Part shown: positions 10,192 through 20,600 of the stretch, piece after piece
How the letters are laid out: every line of letters begins with the position of its first letter
Numbering within the stretch: position 1 is the stretch's first letter
Source: Torulaspora globosa
Taxonomy: Eukaryota; Ascomycota; Saccharomycetes; Saccharomycetales; Saccharomycetaceae
DNA: 64,000 nucleotides
Assembly: GCF_014133895.1 (NCBI RefSeq)
Contig: NC_050728.1
Coordinates: forward strand, 186,001-250,000
Direction of reading: 5' to 3'
Notes under the pieces: model-generated
Databases searched by the model: none
Told to the model about the DNA's origin: nothing
Seen by the model: only the letters and a program-made list of their open reading frames with translations
Made by a program: the position numbers and the translations under genes

Positions 10192-11265
10192 ATGTTTTCC
10201 GGGTTTGGTGCGTTTGGCAGTGGGTATGTGAACTTGCCACAGAAATTTGAGGACTTCTTTAGATGCTATCCTGTGGCAATGATGAATGATAGGATCAGGA
10301 AGGGCGACGCTAACTTTGGAGGAAAGATTTTCTTGCCACCAAGTGCATTAAGCAAATTGACGATGCTGAACATTCGTTATCCGATGCTGTTCGAGCTGAC
10401 AGCGAACGAAAATGGACGAGTTACGCATTGCGGTGTGCTGGAATTCATTGCAGAGGAGGGTAGGGCGTATCTGCCACAGTGGATGCTGGAGACTTTAAAA
10501 GTGCAGCCCGGATCGCTGCTGAAGATTGGATCTACTGATGTGCCGCTGGGGAAATTCGTGAAACTGGAGCCGCAATCGGTGGACTTTCTGGACATCAGCG
10601 ATCCCAAAGCTGTACTGGAAAACGTACTTCGAAAGTTTTCCACACTCACGGTAGATGATATCATCGAGATCAATTATAATGACAGGAGTTATAGGATCAA
10701 GATCCTCGAGGTGAAACCGGAGTCCGCTTCCAAAAGCATTTGTGTGATTGAGACGGACCTGGTTACAGATTTTGCGCCTCCAGTCGGATACGTGGAACCT
10801 GACTACCAGGCACTGCAGCAAAAGCAGTTGGAAGAGCGGCAGATGCTTAAGAAGAGTGGTAAATTTGACGTGTCGGCTCACCAAAATGGATCTATGGCTA
10901 AAAGAATCGACTATGCGTCCAAATTGAAAGAGTCTAAACTGGGGAAGTCCAAGTTTACAGGTGAAGGACAGAAACTCTCTGGAAAGACAGGTAGTAAAGA
11001 GACTAGCGCAGTGAGCCTTTCTGAGATTAATATTTCGCTGGAGGGTGAGCCGGCTAAACTTAGCCTGCCGGATGGCCAGCTTTTCTTTGGATTCCCTATA
11101 GTACTCCCCCGGTCAGCAGCTGACGGAGAGAGCCCTTCGTCTGAGAATGTATTTAGAGGAGAGGGACAATCGCTGCGAAAGAGTAATAAGCGAAAAGGTA
11201 AATCTGACCATTCTTCTGCAAAGTCAAAAACGCCAAGAAGTCCGGACGTGATAGAAATCGATTGA
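10192..11265 (+). CDS. UFD1: Ubiquitin-binding Cdc48 cofactor Ufd1
   Basis: Ufd1 pairs with Npl4 to recruit Cdc48/p97 to ubiquitylated substrates for ER-associated and other proteasomal degradation. The product is 357 residues (361 in S. cerevisiae). It begins MFSGFGAFGSGY; upstream in-frame sequence is open but lacks an ATG, so 10192 is chosen. The double-psi-barrel Ufd1 domain covers roughly residues 10-200 (KIFLPPSALSKLTML, then LPQWMLETLKVQPG). The C-terminal third is basic and low in complexity, with a Cdc48-binding SHP box FRGEGQSLR starting at residue 321. It shares a 239-bp promoter with TFC4. Confidence 0.97.
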   Translation: MFSGFGAFGSGYVNLPQKFEDFFRCYPVAMMNDRIRKGDANFGGKIFLPPSALSKLTMLNIRYPMLFELTANENGRVTHCGVLEFIAEEGRAYLPQWMLETLKVQPGSLLKIGSTDVPLGKFVKLEPQSVDFLDISDPKAVLENVLRKFSTLTVDDIIEINYNDRSYRIKILEVKPESASKSICVIETDLVTDFAPPVGYVEPDYQALQQKQLEERQMLKKSGKFDVSAHQNGSMAKRIDYASKLKESKLGKSKFTGEGQKLSGKTGSKETSAVSLSEINISLEGEPAKLSLPDGQLFFGFPIVLPRSAADGESPSSENVFRGEGQSLRKSNKRKGKSDHSSAKSKTPRSPDVIEID

Positions 11266-11369
11266 GATACGCTTCGAGCGCTCAATAATTGGAATTACTT
11301 ATAGGCTAAGATGCATGATTAAAGTCTATCTTTCTTAAATTAGTTATTATTGATTAGAATCATGGACAG

Positions 11370-14300
11370 TTATTGTTTTCTAGATTTATGGCTCACAATT
11401 TTTTTTAACGCCAAAGGAAGCTCGTCGTCCGATGTGTCCTCCCCATCGAAGTAATTTGAATCCGCATCACCAAGAGTCTTCTTCCTCGATAGAGCGCTTA
11501 GCTGATTGACGGAGTCTGGGTAGGACCCGATGGAGTACGTTCTGTTCTTGAGATTTATCGGCAAGCCTTGGTTATCTTGACCGATTTTGTGAGAGGCAAT
11601 GCGAGCGAGATTGATTCCGTTGTTTTCTGTATATTTGCTATTGAACGCAACTGGCTGTTCCCCTTCTGCCCTTGATGTACTACTTCCAGATGATATTTCT
11701 TCCTCCTCCGATATGGCCGAATTAACGTCGCCAGATTCATTTTCGCTAACTGATTTCTTGCTTACTCCGGCCTTGACAAAGTTGTTGAAGCCAACCACCG
11801 CCTCGGCGGCCCAGTCTTCGTATAGCGGTCTTGATAAGAATCCGTATTTGAATTCATTTATTCCAACTAAGATCTTAGTCAAATCTAAGAGCTCTTCAAC
11901 GTACTCTATCACCTCTTCGGTGGCGGCGCTGGATGCGTTCCAACTCAAGAACTTTTCTTTTAATGCATACTCATGTGGGGGCAAAGTGTTGCGTGACCTG
12001 TCTCTATTATTCTTGGTCTTCATCATTAGTCCTTCCTCTACGTCACTACTTTCATCGTCGCGAAATTTGTCAACGACGACTCTAGGTTTAAGCGCTTCCA
12101 GCTGATTTCTATACCTGTTGTGAAGAGCCCTACTGACCATGTTTATTAGCCTTCTATGAGCTACTCTAGCGCTTGGCAAAAACTGAGGCAGTGGTGTCTT
12201 GTTCAAAAACGCCTCTTGGATTGCTCTCATGCAGTTCGATAAACTCGCAACCATTTGCCTTCTATATGGGTAAACAACGCTGTTGAGCTCCTCTATCACC
12301 CCACTGCCGTACTGTTTCCTCAATAAGGCCACATTATCCATGCGATCGAGAATCTGTCTTTGAACAAAAATGATCTGAGAAAAAACGTTTTCAAGTTCCG
12401 TATATTCGCCTTTTAATCTAGGCTCTTGCCTAGTTAGACCTTTATATGCCTCTGCCCTGCCGAGAGCTGATTTGGCGCTTTGAGAAATGCGATTAAACTT
12501 TTGATATCTATCATCAGTCATAGAAATTTTCAGCGATTCCCCTTCCAAACCCGATGCATATAGTAGCTCCATTTCTGAAATACATCCACAAACAAAGGCA
12601 ATTTCCTCGTTCAACTGGTCTCGAGCTTTTATTGGGAAGAATGTTAACTGAACAACCAAAGCAATGAGACCTCCATACCCGACAGCCAAACACCTCTTGG
12701 CAAAACTAACCAAGATACCGCCCTTATTAGAAGATGGCAGGATAGCTGCCAGCATCACAATGTAGATACTAATAATCTGAATGATGGCTGCTTTAACGTA
12801 CGGGGTTCCCAAGAGAAAATAAAAGCCAGGAACGGCACCAAAAATTGTCACAATGGTCTCAAGATATGGATTGGTTTGGTTAACACCTGCGACATAGGAC
12901 AAGTAAGCCCATGCTGAACCCGAAATGACACCCACAGCCCGCAAAAAGAAAACCCAAAAGGTTCCACCAACTGAGGGCTCCAAGCATAGAATGCAAACGA
13001 AACCTATCCATGTACCACGATATTCCACATACCAATGACGAATCTTCGGGACAAACATGGGGAATGACGCCAACATCAATGCAATTGCCACTTGAAAACC
13101 AAATCTGAAATGAGCCTTAGACTTTCTGTAGAACTTATCAGCTGAGATTAAGAACATCGTGAGATAATAGGATAAATATTTGTATCCAATCTTTTTGTTG
13201 GCCTTTGTTGCAGGAAGAGATGAGTCTCCAATATCTCTCGTCGAAACAGGGAGTTGCTTAGAATCCTGGTTATTTGATGAAGCAGCAGCGGTAGACCTTT
13301 TTTGCCCTAGGAGATCATCTTCTTCATTGGATGGCCGCCTGACCGCCAACCCGCCCAAGGCGTTATATTGATCATAGTCGAAAGTCCCCTTCAAGCTTTC
13401 ATTTTCCGTGATGACATTCGATGTTGGACGACCTCCTTTCAACCAAATTTTAAATGACCGTTTGTCACTGAGAAATGTAGACCATAAAGATTTACCTCGA
13501 ATCCACCCCTTTTCCTCTCTGGCTTTTCTAGTCGAATAAATGTTTTTCACATGTTCGAGGATAGAGATGACAGATTGCGTTGACTGTTTGAAATTCATCA
13601 GAAATGAAGACAACAAAAACATCTCATCATTTGGATTAAGCAAATCAATGTCAAGATGAATCATCTCCTCCCTGAAAGTCACGTCAAACTCTACCAACGC
13701 TGCAGTCAGTTTATTGATGTGCTCATCAACATTAAAGTCTTCTGGTAACTCTTCCCTATGATTGTATGTGGGAAGGTTCATATCCGCAAACATGCCATTG
13801 GTATCAACGCGGCCTAAGTCCACATCATACGCGTAAGAAAGGATAAGTTTCGATATATAGATGCACTCGCTCATATATCTGTGCAACTCATAGACAGGTT
13901 GTTTCATCCTCTCCAATATTTTCAGTAATTTGGCGGCATCCGCATACAATATTTCTTTATTGGTATCAATATCCATAGTATCCCCTTCTATGTTCTGCTG
14001 GCTGCCGAGGAGAATGAACTCTAATTGACAGGCATTGACCAAGCCGTTGATGTACATGTTTAGCGGTTTAAGCAAGTCGATGATAGGTTTCAGCTGCAAT
14101 GGCGAAAGATACGAATATGAAATCTCGTAAATGCACTCATCCAGCACAAGCAAGCAGTTTCCAACTTTCTTGGAAATCGTGGATTTCATCTTGACCAATT
14201 TTGACAAAGTAATGGGCGGACCATTATACAGGTCATCGTTTTCTCGGTTGTCCATCGATACAAAAAACCTTACCGACTCATCAATAGCTTTGTGGACCTC

Positions 14301-14963
14301 ATTTAGCGTGTCAATAGTTGCATTACCGAGGAAAGTGCTCCCAAACTCAGGAAACAGAGTCAAATTCCAAAAAATTGACATTGCTATACCCAGGTAGAAA
14401 GGGGAGCTAAATGATTGGGCAATGACTCCAGATGACTCCGTTAGAGGAGCCATAAACGTGAAATGAACGACGAGGAAAAGAGGGAAGACAATGCCGAAAT
14501 AATGATGCGAGACCGATCTCATCCAGCCGTGGAAGAAAAGCATCAGTGTTTCGAAGACTGCTAAAATAGCTAGTGCCGCCTGGAGCCTTTCGTAGTGCAT
14601 GGCGTACTGTTCGGGCTCGGATAGCGTGTTCCATGTACTACCCAAACACCTTTGAGCTAGAAATCTGCCAAATATTGCGTACGCCAGCCCAAAGACTAGC
14701 CCCGTCATACAATAGATAGCACCCTGAATAGTTCCACTAACACGCCGTCCGGGATGCACCATTACTGAAATCAGTGGAAGCATCGCTGGCTCTGTTCCTA
14801 GGTGATCCCGCACCTTCGGGATCAGACAGAAGATAAATGCAACAGTCGAATTAACAGTGGATTTGGTTATCCTTTGAGCTAAAATTCTATCGCATGGAAA
14901 GTGATGCTGCCACCATCTCACAAATTTCTTTATTCGACCTACCGTCGCTCTCGAAGCCATCAT
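11370..14963 (-). CDS. Large multi-pass membrane protein, BRE4-like (FUSC/aromatic acid exporter-like family)
   Basis: This 1197-residue protein has two membrane blocks. The first (about residues 35-205) contains the helices [29 protein letters not shown] and [12 protein letters not shown]. The second (about 605-790) contains [21 protein letters not shown], a repeat-like [16 protein letters not shown] and a segment near [15 protein letters not shown]. Long hydrophilic, partly coiled regions lie between and after them, with an acidic Ser-rich tail. This two-block design is that of fungal Bre4-type proteins related to bacterial fusaric-acid-resistance and aromatic-acid-efflux carriers. S. cerevisiae BRE4 affects brefeldin A sensitivity and vacuole shape; its substrate is unknown. 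Family assignment is fairly secure. Orthology to BRE4 itself is not established, so no symbol is given. It is convergent with UFD1. Confidence 0.75.
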   Translation of the reverse strand: MMASRATVGRIKKFVRWWQHHFPCDRILAQRITKSTVNSTVAFIFCLIPKVRDHLGTEPAMLPLISVMVHPGRRVSGTIQGAIYCMTGLVFGLAYAIFGRFLAQRCLGSTWNTLSEPEQYAMHYERLQAALAILAVFETLMLFFHGWMRSVSHHYFGIVFPLFLVVHFTFMAPLTESSGVIAQSFSSPFYLGIAMSIFWNLTLFPEFGSTFLGNATIDTLNEVHKAIDESVRFFVSMDNRENDDLYNGPPITLSKLVKMKSTISKKVGNCLLVLDECIYEISYSYLSPLQLKPIIDLLKPLNMYINGLVNACQLEFILLGSQQNIEGDTMDIDTNKEILYADAAKLLKILERMKQPVYELHRYMSECIYISKLILSYAYDVDLGRVDTNGMFADMNLPTYNHREELPEDFNVDEHINKLTAALVEFDVTFREEMIHLDIDLLNPNDEMFLLSSFLMNFKQSTQSVISILEHVKNIYSTRKAREEKGWIRGKSLWSTFLSDKRSFKIWLKGGRPTSNVITENESLKGTFDYDQYNALGGLAVRRPSNEEDDLLGQKRSTAAASSNNQDSKQLPVSTRDIGDSSLPATKANKKIGYKYLSYYLTMFLISADKFYRKSKAHFRFGFQVAIALMLASFPMFVPKIRHWYVEYRGTWIGFVCILCLEPSVGGTFWVFFLRAVGVISGSAWAYLSYVAGVNQTNPYLETIVTIFGAVPGFYFLLGTPYVKAAIIQIISIYIVMLAAILPSSNKGGILVSFAKRCLAVGYGGLIALVVQLTFFPIKARDQLNEEIAFVCGCISEMELLYASGLEGESLKISMTDDRYQKFNRISQSAKSALGRAEAYKGLTRQEPRLKGEYTELENVFSQIIFVQRQILDRMDNVALLRKQYGSGVIEELNSVVYPYRRQMVASLSNCMRAIQEAFLNKTPLPQFLPSARVAHRRLINMVSRALHNRYRNQLEALKPRVVVDKFRDDESSDVEEGLMMKTKNNRDRSRNTLPPHEYALKEKFLSWNASSAATEEVIEYVEELLDLTKILVGINEFKYGFLSRPLYEDWAAEAVVGFNNFVKAGVSKKSVSENESGDVNSAISEEEEISSGSSTSRAEGEQPVAFNSKYTENNGINLARIASHKIGQDNQGLPINLKNRTYSIGSYPDSVNQLSALSRKKTLGDADSNYFDGEDTSDDELPLALKKIVSHKSRKQ

Positions 14964-15271
14964 TAATAGACGATGATTATGACTTCAGATAACGTTTCGT
15001 GAAGCTTAAGTACCAAAGCAAACCGTCCCCGGCTATTAGATATGACCAAATGAATAATGTAACTGAATTGGAAAACTTAGGCTTCATGTTGGTCCCCAAA
15101 CGTTTATCAATAACTGCCGATGATATTAGAATTCATAGAGCATACGGCTGTCATTCCGGTTTTGTCGTCACTTGACGACAAATTTTTTTCCGAGTTTTCC
15201 CGATGATAGGATCACGTGACAGAGATTGAAGATAATATCAAATAGCCGCCAAGCATTTAAAACACTGATCG
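14964..15271. other. Intergenic region upstream of the BRE4-like gene
   Basis: This 308-bp stretch lies between the 3' end of CWC23 and the start of the BRE4-like gene, both on the minus strand. Besides the CACGTG site near 15213 and a T-run at 15183-15189, I see no ORF, RNA gene or repeat. Confidence 0.6.
15213..15218. promoter_or_regulatory. CACGTG site upstream of the BRE4-like gene
   Basis: ATCACGTGAC at 15211-15220 is a perfect Cbf1-type palindrome, about 250 bp upstream of the BRE4-like ATG and just beyond the 3' end of CWC23. A regulatory role is inferred. Confidence 0.45.
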
Positions 15272-16144
15272 CTAGTCTATAACTATTGTCGAGTTAGCGA
15301 CCAGGTCAGCAATATGCTGATCCAATTCCACTTCCTTCTCATAGTTTTTGTAGTAACTGACTGGAATCCTAGGTGAGATATCCAAAACGAGTTCCCCCCA
15401 GTGGGGCGATCTGGGGCTGGCTTTCCACGTCTCGTAGACTTGCTTTGAATCTGTTGTTGTCTCAAAGACAGCGTAGGCAACTATAGATTTATCATGCTCA
15501 TAATCATTTCTTGATGAGTAGAACAGATCGTACAGTCGTTTGACTTGAAAGAGATCGCTCAAAATCCGGCACAGAACACTCTTCTCAGACAGTTTTGCAT
15601 CCAATAGATCGTTCCTCAGCTCTATCCTTAGGGTAGAGGAGTCATAAAATCTGTGCTTATCAGTTCTGTGCTCAGCAGCTAAGGCGGCGGGGTTCAGCGT
15701 CCTCCAGTCACCGTATGGGATTCTGAAATGCTTCATTTTCCTTAGCATTGCCCCATATTCTTGAATCTTAGTGAGGTCTCTTGCTTGCCCAGCTGTTTCA
15801 TCTTTCCGCGCCTTGGATTCAAGCTTGCTTAGCTTCGTTATTAGCTCATTGCGTTGCTCATCGACCTTACTCCCATCCAGGAGCGTTCTTTGCAGCCATT
15901 CATCGTAGGTCGCTCTGAGAGCTTCATCAGTAAGAACATGAGTTGCCAATGATAGCATATGGAACTTGTGGATTGCGCCCGGGTCATCAGGTCTCTTGTC
16001 CGGATGGTATAACAGTGCTAATTTACGGTACTGTTTCTTTATCAGCGAGGATGGCACTAGCTCTGGACCTTCGGTGACAGGAATCTCCAGCTCATCATAG
16101 AGATTTATCTTTTCCGAAAACACACTATTTAGATTCAAAGACAT
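15272..16144 (-). CDS. CWC23: Spliceosome-associated J-protein Cwc23
   Basis: Cwc23 is an essential J-domain protein that works with Prp43/Ntr1 in disassembling the lariat spliceosome. The 290-residue product (283 in S. cerevisiae) has an N-terminal J-domain at about residues 13-85, with the HPD motif in LLYHPDKRPDDPG. A charged helical segment follows (LITKLSKLESKARKDE) and a divergent C-terminal domain, possibly RRM-like, with VLCRILSDLFQVKRLY. The J-domain is longer than usual because of an insertion between helices, as in Cwc23. In S. cerevisiae the gene is YGL128C. Confidence 0.93.
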   Translation of the reverse strand: MSLNLNSVFSEKINLYDELEIPVTEGPELVPSSLIKKQYRKLALLYHPDKRPDDPGAIHKFHMLSLATHVLTDEALRATYDEWLQRTLLDGSKVDEQRNELITKLSKLESKARKDETAGQARDLTKIQEYGAMLRKMKHFRIPYGDWRTLNPAALAAEHRTDKHRFYDSSTLRIELRNDLLDAKLSEKSVLCRILSDLFQVKRLYDLFYSSRNDYEHDKSIVAYAVFETTTDSKQVYETWKASPRSPHWGELVLDISPRIPVSYYKNYEKEVELDQHIADLVANSTIVID

Positions 16145-16305
16145 CGCCTCGAGTCCTTCAGTTGTTCTTCATCGTTTGTGATAGAAATTTGATGGTCCCG
16201 CGGCGAGCCTTAGTGAAGTAAGCTTCCAGAGCACCACCAGCAACTGAAGAACATACTCTTGTAGGTTCGATTATGTAGTCTCACTTATTCATCATATACA
16301 TACGC

Positions 16306-17241
16306 TCAAGCCATCAGCCACATCAAGACACTTTGCCAGAAGAAACCGTAAACAAACAAGAAGTAGTTGCATTTTCTGACTGTCGACTTCTTAATGTTGG
16401 CCATGTCATTATTGGCATTCATGAATAGGTTGAACTTGACCGATCTCAAAAGGAAAACACCGAATGCGATAAAGAGGTATACCTTGGCGGCCATCGATAT
16501 GTAGAGCGGCCTGTTGGGAGAAAACAGAACCAAAGTAAGCGGTACAAACTTGTAGCCGACGTAGCACACCAACTCTGTCAGGCTCGAAGTTGGGGAGTTG
16601 ACGTTCACCAACAGATACAGACCAAGCTTCAAAATGACCAAATCCAGGCCGACAAATGCTAATGTCGAAGACAACTTGTAGTACAGGTTCTCGGGATTAA
16701 AGGAGCCCTGCAAACCCTTTTGCATATTCCAAACCAGGATATACGTGACCAGCCCCATGATGGGTATGTACAGGTCCGGGGAGTTCACGTCGTCCTTGGG
16801 TGGTAAGAAGGACAGTGAGCCGCTCGCCTGCGATTGGGTATCCGGTATACGCTGCCAGCTGGCTTTCTTGAAAAAGGGAAGCACAATAATTTGCAACTTC
16901 CTCAACACGTAGGAAGTAGTGACTTGGAAGTAGTGTGAGAGGCTCGAAGAGCTCCCTGCAGCTTTTGTGACGGTTTCTTGAAACTGAGAGAAGTTCTGTT
17001 GACCGATGAAGTTCGTAAACGCACTTTGGCCAAGCTGATACGCCATGGACGTCGTTGGATTCTGAAATGGTATACCGTCTTGCTGAGCTGGCCTGCTATT
17101 GGATGCGAAATGGCCCTGTGGAGCAGCTTCCTGCATTATTGGTCGTTCTCGGGACGATGCAAATTGACCTCCTGTCTCGTGTGAGAACCTGTCATTGATA
17201 GAGACGTCATTAGATGTATACGCATAAGGATTGTAAGACAT
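16306..17241 (-). CDS. YIF1: COPII vesicle protein Yif1
   Basis: Yif1 is an integral membrane protein of ER-derived COPII vesicles that forms a complex with Yip1 and Yos1 and is needed for vesicle fusion with the Golgi. The 311-residue product (314 in S. cerevisiae) has a cytosolic Gln/Ser/Pro-rich N-terminus starting MSYNPYAYTSND. A conserved amphipathic block follows (MAYQLGQSAFTNFIGQQNF) and about five C-terminal membrane spans from residue ~165 (YIPIMGLVTYILVW) to the end. In S. cerevisiae it is YNL263C and divergent from POL2, exactly as here. Confidence 0.96.
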   Translation of the reverse strand: MSYNPYAYTSNDVSINDRFSHETGGQFASSRERPIMQEAAPQGHFASNSRPAQQDGIPFQNPTTSMAYQLGQSAFTNFIGQQNFSQFQETVTKAAGSSSSLSHYFQVTTSYVLRKLQIIVLPFFKKASWQRIPDTQSQASGSLSFLPPKDDVNSPDLYIPIMGLVTYILVWNMQKGLQGSFNPENLYYKLSSTLAFVGLDLVILKLGLYLLVNVNSPTSSLTELVCYVGYKFVPLTLVLFSPNRPLYISMAAKVYLFIAFGVFLLRSVKFNLFMNANNDMANIKKSTVRKCNYFLFVYGFFWQSVLMWLMA

Positions 17242-17619
17242 ATTACCGCGAACGGACCACTATGACTGGATCTTCAATACATCTTATAGCTGAACCACCT
17301 TCGTTGCTTCATATGTGGCCTTGTAGTGTTTAAAGATCATTTCGTACGAAATATTGTTTAACACCTCTTAATACAAAGCTATGGAGTAACTGTCAGCTAC
17401 TAGCTATCTCAGTTGGTGGCGGGACATCCAATTGAGTGGCAGCAGGTTCATTATGGCTCTTCACTGCGTCAAGGATCTTTTACGTTCTTTCATCGTTTGC
17501 GGCACGTGATGGGGCGCGTAAGAACTATAATAAGCGAAGATTTGATGATGGATGAGGTAGTCGAGAGACTACCTGTTGGGAAGTGAGACTGAGAGAGCTG
17601 GTCAATCGCTAAATTTTGC
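17242..17619. promoter_or_regulatory. Shared YIF1/POL2 promoter region with CACGTG and MCB-like core
   Basis: This 378-bp divergent promoter carries CACGTGAT at 17503-17510. A CGCG core at 17515-17518 reads TACGCGCC on the minus strand, resembling the MCB element (ACGCGT) bound by Mbp1-Swi6. S. cerevisiae POL2 is cell-cycle regulated through MCB sites. Here the match is a single imperfect copy, about 100 bp from the POL2 ATG. No small ORF or RNA gene is apparent. Confidence 0.4.
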
Positions 17620-20600
17620 ATGTCATCTTGGTCAAAGGGCTCTAATACTGCTAGAGTGGTGAAAAATGGCTGGTCTAACGGGGTTAATTCGACTGCAAAT
17701 TCACTGGCAGTTACTGCGAATCAGATGATGCAGGCAGGGAAGATTGACGAGATCGACAGTATGATGGGATTTGAGAGATATTTCCCTCCTCAATACACCG
17801 GTCGGAGAGATCCTGGTAAGCTGGATCAGGTTCCAGGTCGCGTTGGCTGGCTGACGAACATGCATGCGACACTCCTGTCACCTGTTTCGATGCCAGGCGC
17901 GAGTGCAAGTGAACCATTGGGAATCGCTGGGGTCGATTTCTATTTCCTAGATGAAGAAGGTGGCAGTTTTAAATCCAGTATCACTTATGACCCGTATTTC
18001 TTCATCAAGTGTTCTGACGTGTCTAGGGCTAATGACGTGGAGGAATTCATCAAAAAATACCTTGATTCTTGTCTGAAAGGTGTGTCGGTGGTAGAGAAGG
18101 AAGATTTGTCTTTGGACAATCATTTAATGGGACTTAAAAGTACTTTGATTAAGCTGACCTTTATCAACTCGAATAAACTGTTCGAAGCGAGAAAACTACT
18201 TCGCCCTATACTAACGTTCAATGAAAACAATAACGCCCAGAAGCAGCTATACTCGGCACAGGGAGCTGGAAATTCTTTGAAGGATGCCAAAAGCCTCATT
18301 GAGGATATAAGGGAATATGATGTGCCTTATCATGTGCGGGTCTCGATTGATAAAAATATAAGAGTGGGCAAGTGGTACAAAATCACTTCTGATGGCCTTC
18401 ACGAGATAACAGAAAAGGTCGCCTTCGCTGATCCCGTAGTTTTGGCGTTTGATATTGAGACCACCAAGGCGCCTTTAAAATTCCCAGATTCAGCCGTAGA
18501 TCAAATTATGATGATTTCCTACATGATTGACGGAGACGGTTTTCTAATTACAAACAGAGAAATAATTTCTGAAGACATTGAGGACTTTGAATATTCCCCC
18601 AAACCAGAGTATCCCGGGCTTTTCACAATTTTCAACGAATCTGATGAATTAGCACTGCTTCAAAGATTTTTCGAACATATCAGAGATGTCAGGCCTACTG
18701 TTATCGCGACCTTTAATGGTGACTTCTTCGATTGGCCTTTCATAGACAATCGATCAAAGATACACGGGTTAGATATGTTTGAAGAAATCGGATTTTCTCC
18801 TGATTCGGATGGTGAGTACAAATCGTCCTACTGCTCGCATATGGATTGCTTCCGCTGGGTAAAAAGAGACTCATATCTTCCTCAGGGCTCACAAGGCTTG
18901 AAAGCTGTCACGCAGGTAAAGCTGGGATACAATCCTATTGAACTGGATCCCGAGCTTATGACGCCTTATGCATTCGAAAAGCCACAGCAATTATCAGAAT
19001 ACTCTGTTTCTGACGCAGTGGCTACCTACTATCTTTACATGAAATACGTTCATCCGTTCATTTTCTCCTTGTGCACAATCATTCCTTTAAATCCCGACGA
19101 AGTTCTCAGAAAAGGTACAGGTACCTTATGTGAAATGTTGTTAATGGTTCAAGCATATAACGGTAATATAATACTGCCGAACAAATATACGGATCCAGTT
19201 GAAAGATTTTATGACGGTCACCTGCTGGAGTCCGAGACATACGTTGGAGGACATGTGGAGTCCTTGGAAGCGGGAGTTTTCAGAAGTGATATAGCAACTG
19301 ACTTTCAAATTGATGCTGATGCAATTGATGAGCTCTTAAGCGATCTGCCTCACGCCCTTCGGTTCTGCATCGAAGTTGAAAATAAATCCAAGCTAGAAGA
19401 TGTCACAAATTTCCAGGAAATAAAAGAGGTGATAACTTCTCAGCTCCTTGATTTGAAGCTGAACAGCAAGCGATGTGAACTGCCGCTAATATATCACGTC
19501 GACGTCGCATCAATGTATCCTAACATTATGACAACCAACCGACTGCAGCCTGATAGCATGAAAACTGAAAGAGATTGCGCCAGCTGCGATTTCAATAGAC
19601 CGGGGAAATTATGCGACCGAAGGCTTAAGTGGTCGTGGAGGGGGGAATTTTTTCCAGCAAAGATGGACGAATACAACATGGTCAAAAGAGCACTTCAAAA
19701 TGAAACTTTTCTAAATAAGAGGAAGTTTTCAAAGAAAAAATATCTTACTTTTGATGAATTATCGTATGCTGAGCAAGTTAGTCATATAAAAAAACGTTTG
19801 ACGGACTATAGTCGGAAAGTTTATCATAGAGTCAAGGTTTCTGAAGTTGTAGAAAGGGAATCAATTGTATGCCAAAGAGAGAATCCTTTTTACGTTAACA
19901 CAGTCAGATCTTTCCGTGACAGAAGGTATGAGTTCAAAGGCCTGGCGAAGACTTGGAAGGGAAAGCTTTCTTCGATTCCATCTGCGGATAAACATGCCAA
20001 AGATGAGGCCAGGAAAATGATTGTGCTTTATGATTCCTTACAACTCGCTCACAAAGTCATTTTGAATTCGTTTTACGGCTATGTTATGAGAAAGGGTTCC
20101 CGATGGTATTCAATGGAGATGGCTGGTATTACCTGCTTGACAGGAGCAACCATTATTCAAATGGCACGGGCTTTAGTCGAGAGATTGGGAAGGCCGCTTG
20201 AGTTGGATACTGACGGTATTTGGTGCATACTTCCGAAATCTTTCCCGGAAAACTTTTCGTTCACACTGAAAAACGGTAAGCGCTTATTCCTATCTTATCC
20301 CTGCTCAATGCTCAATTATAGAGTTCATCAAAAGTTCACTAATACCCAGTATCAAGAAATCATAGATCCCGTCAAACACAAGTATCAAACACATAGCGAA
20401 AATTCCATTTTTTTCGAAGTTGACGGCCCTTATAGGGCAATGATCTTACCAACATCTAAGGAAGAAGGCAAGGGAATCAAGAAGCGGTATGCAGTATTTA
20501 ATGAAGATGGATCACTTGCTGAACTTAAAGGTTTTGAGTTAAAAAGGAGGGGTGAACTGCAGCTCATCAAAAATTTTCAAGGTGATTTATTCAAGGTTTT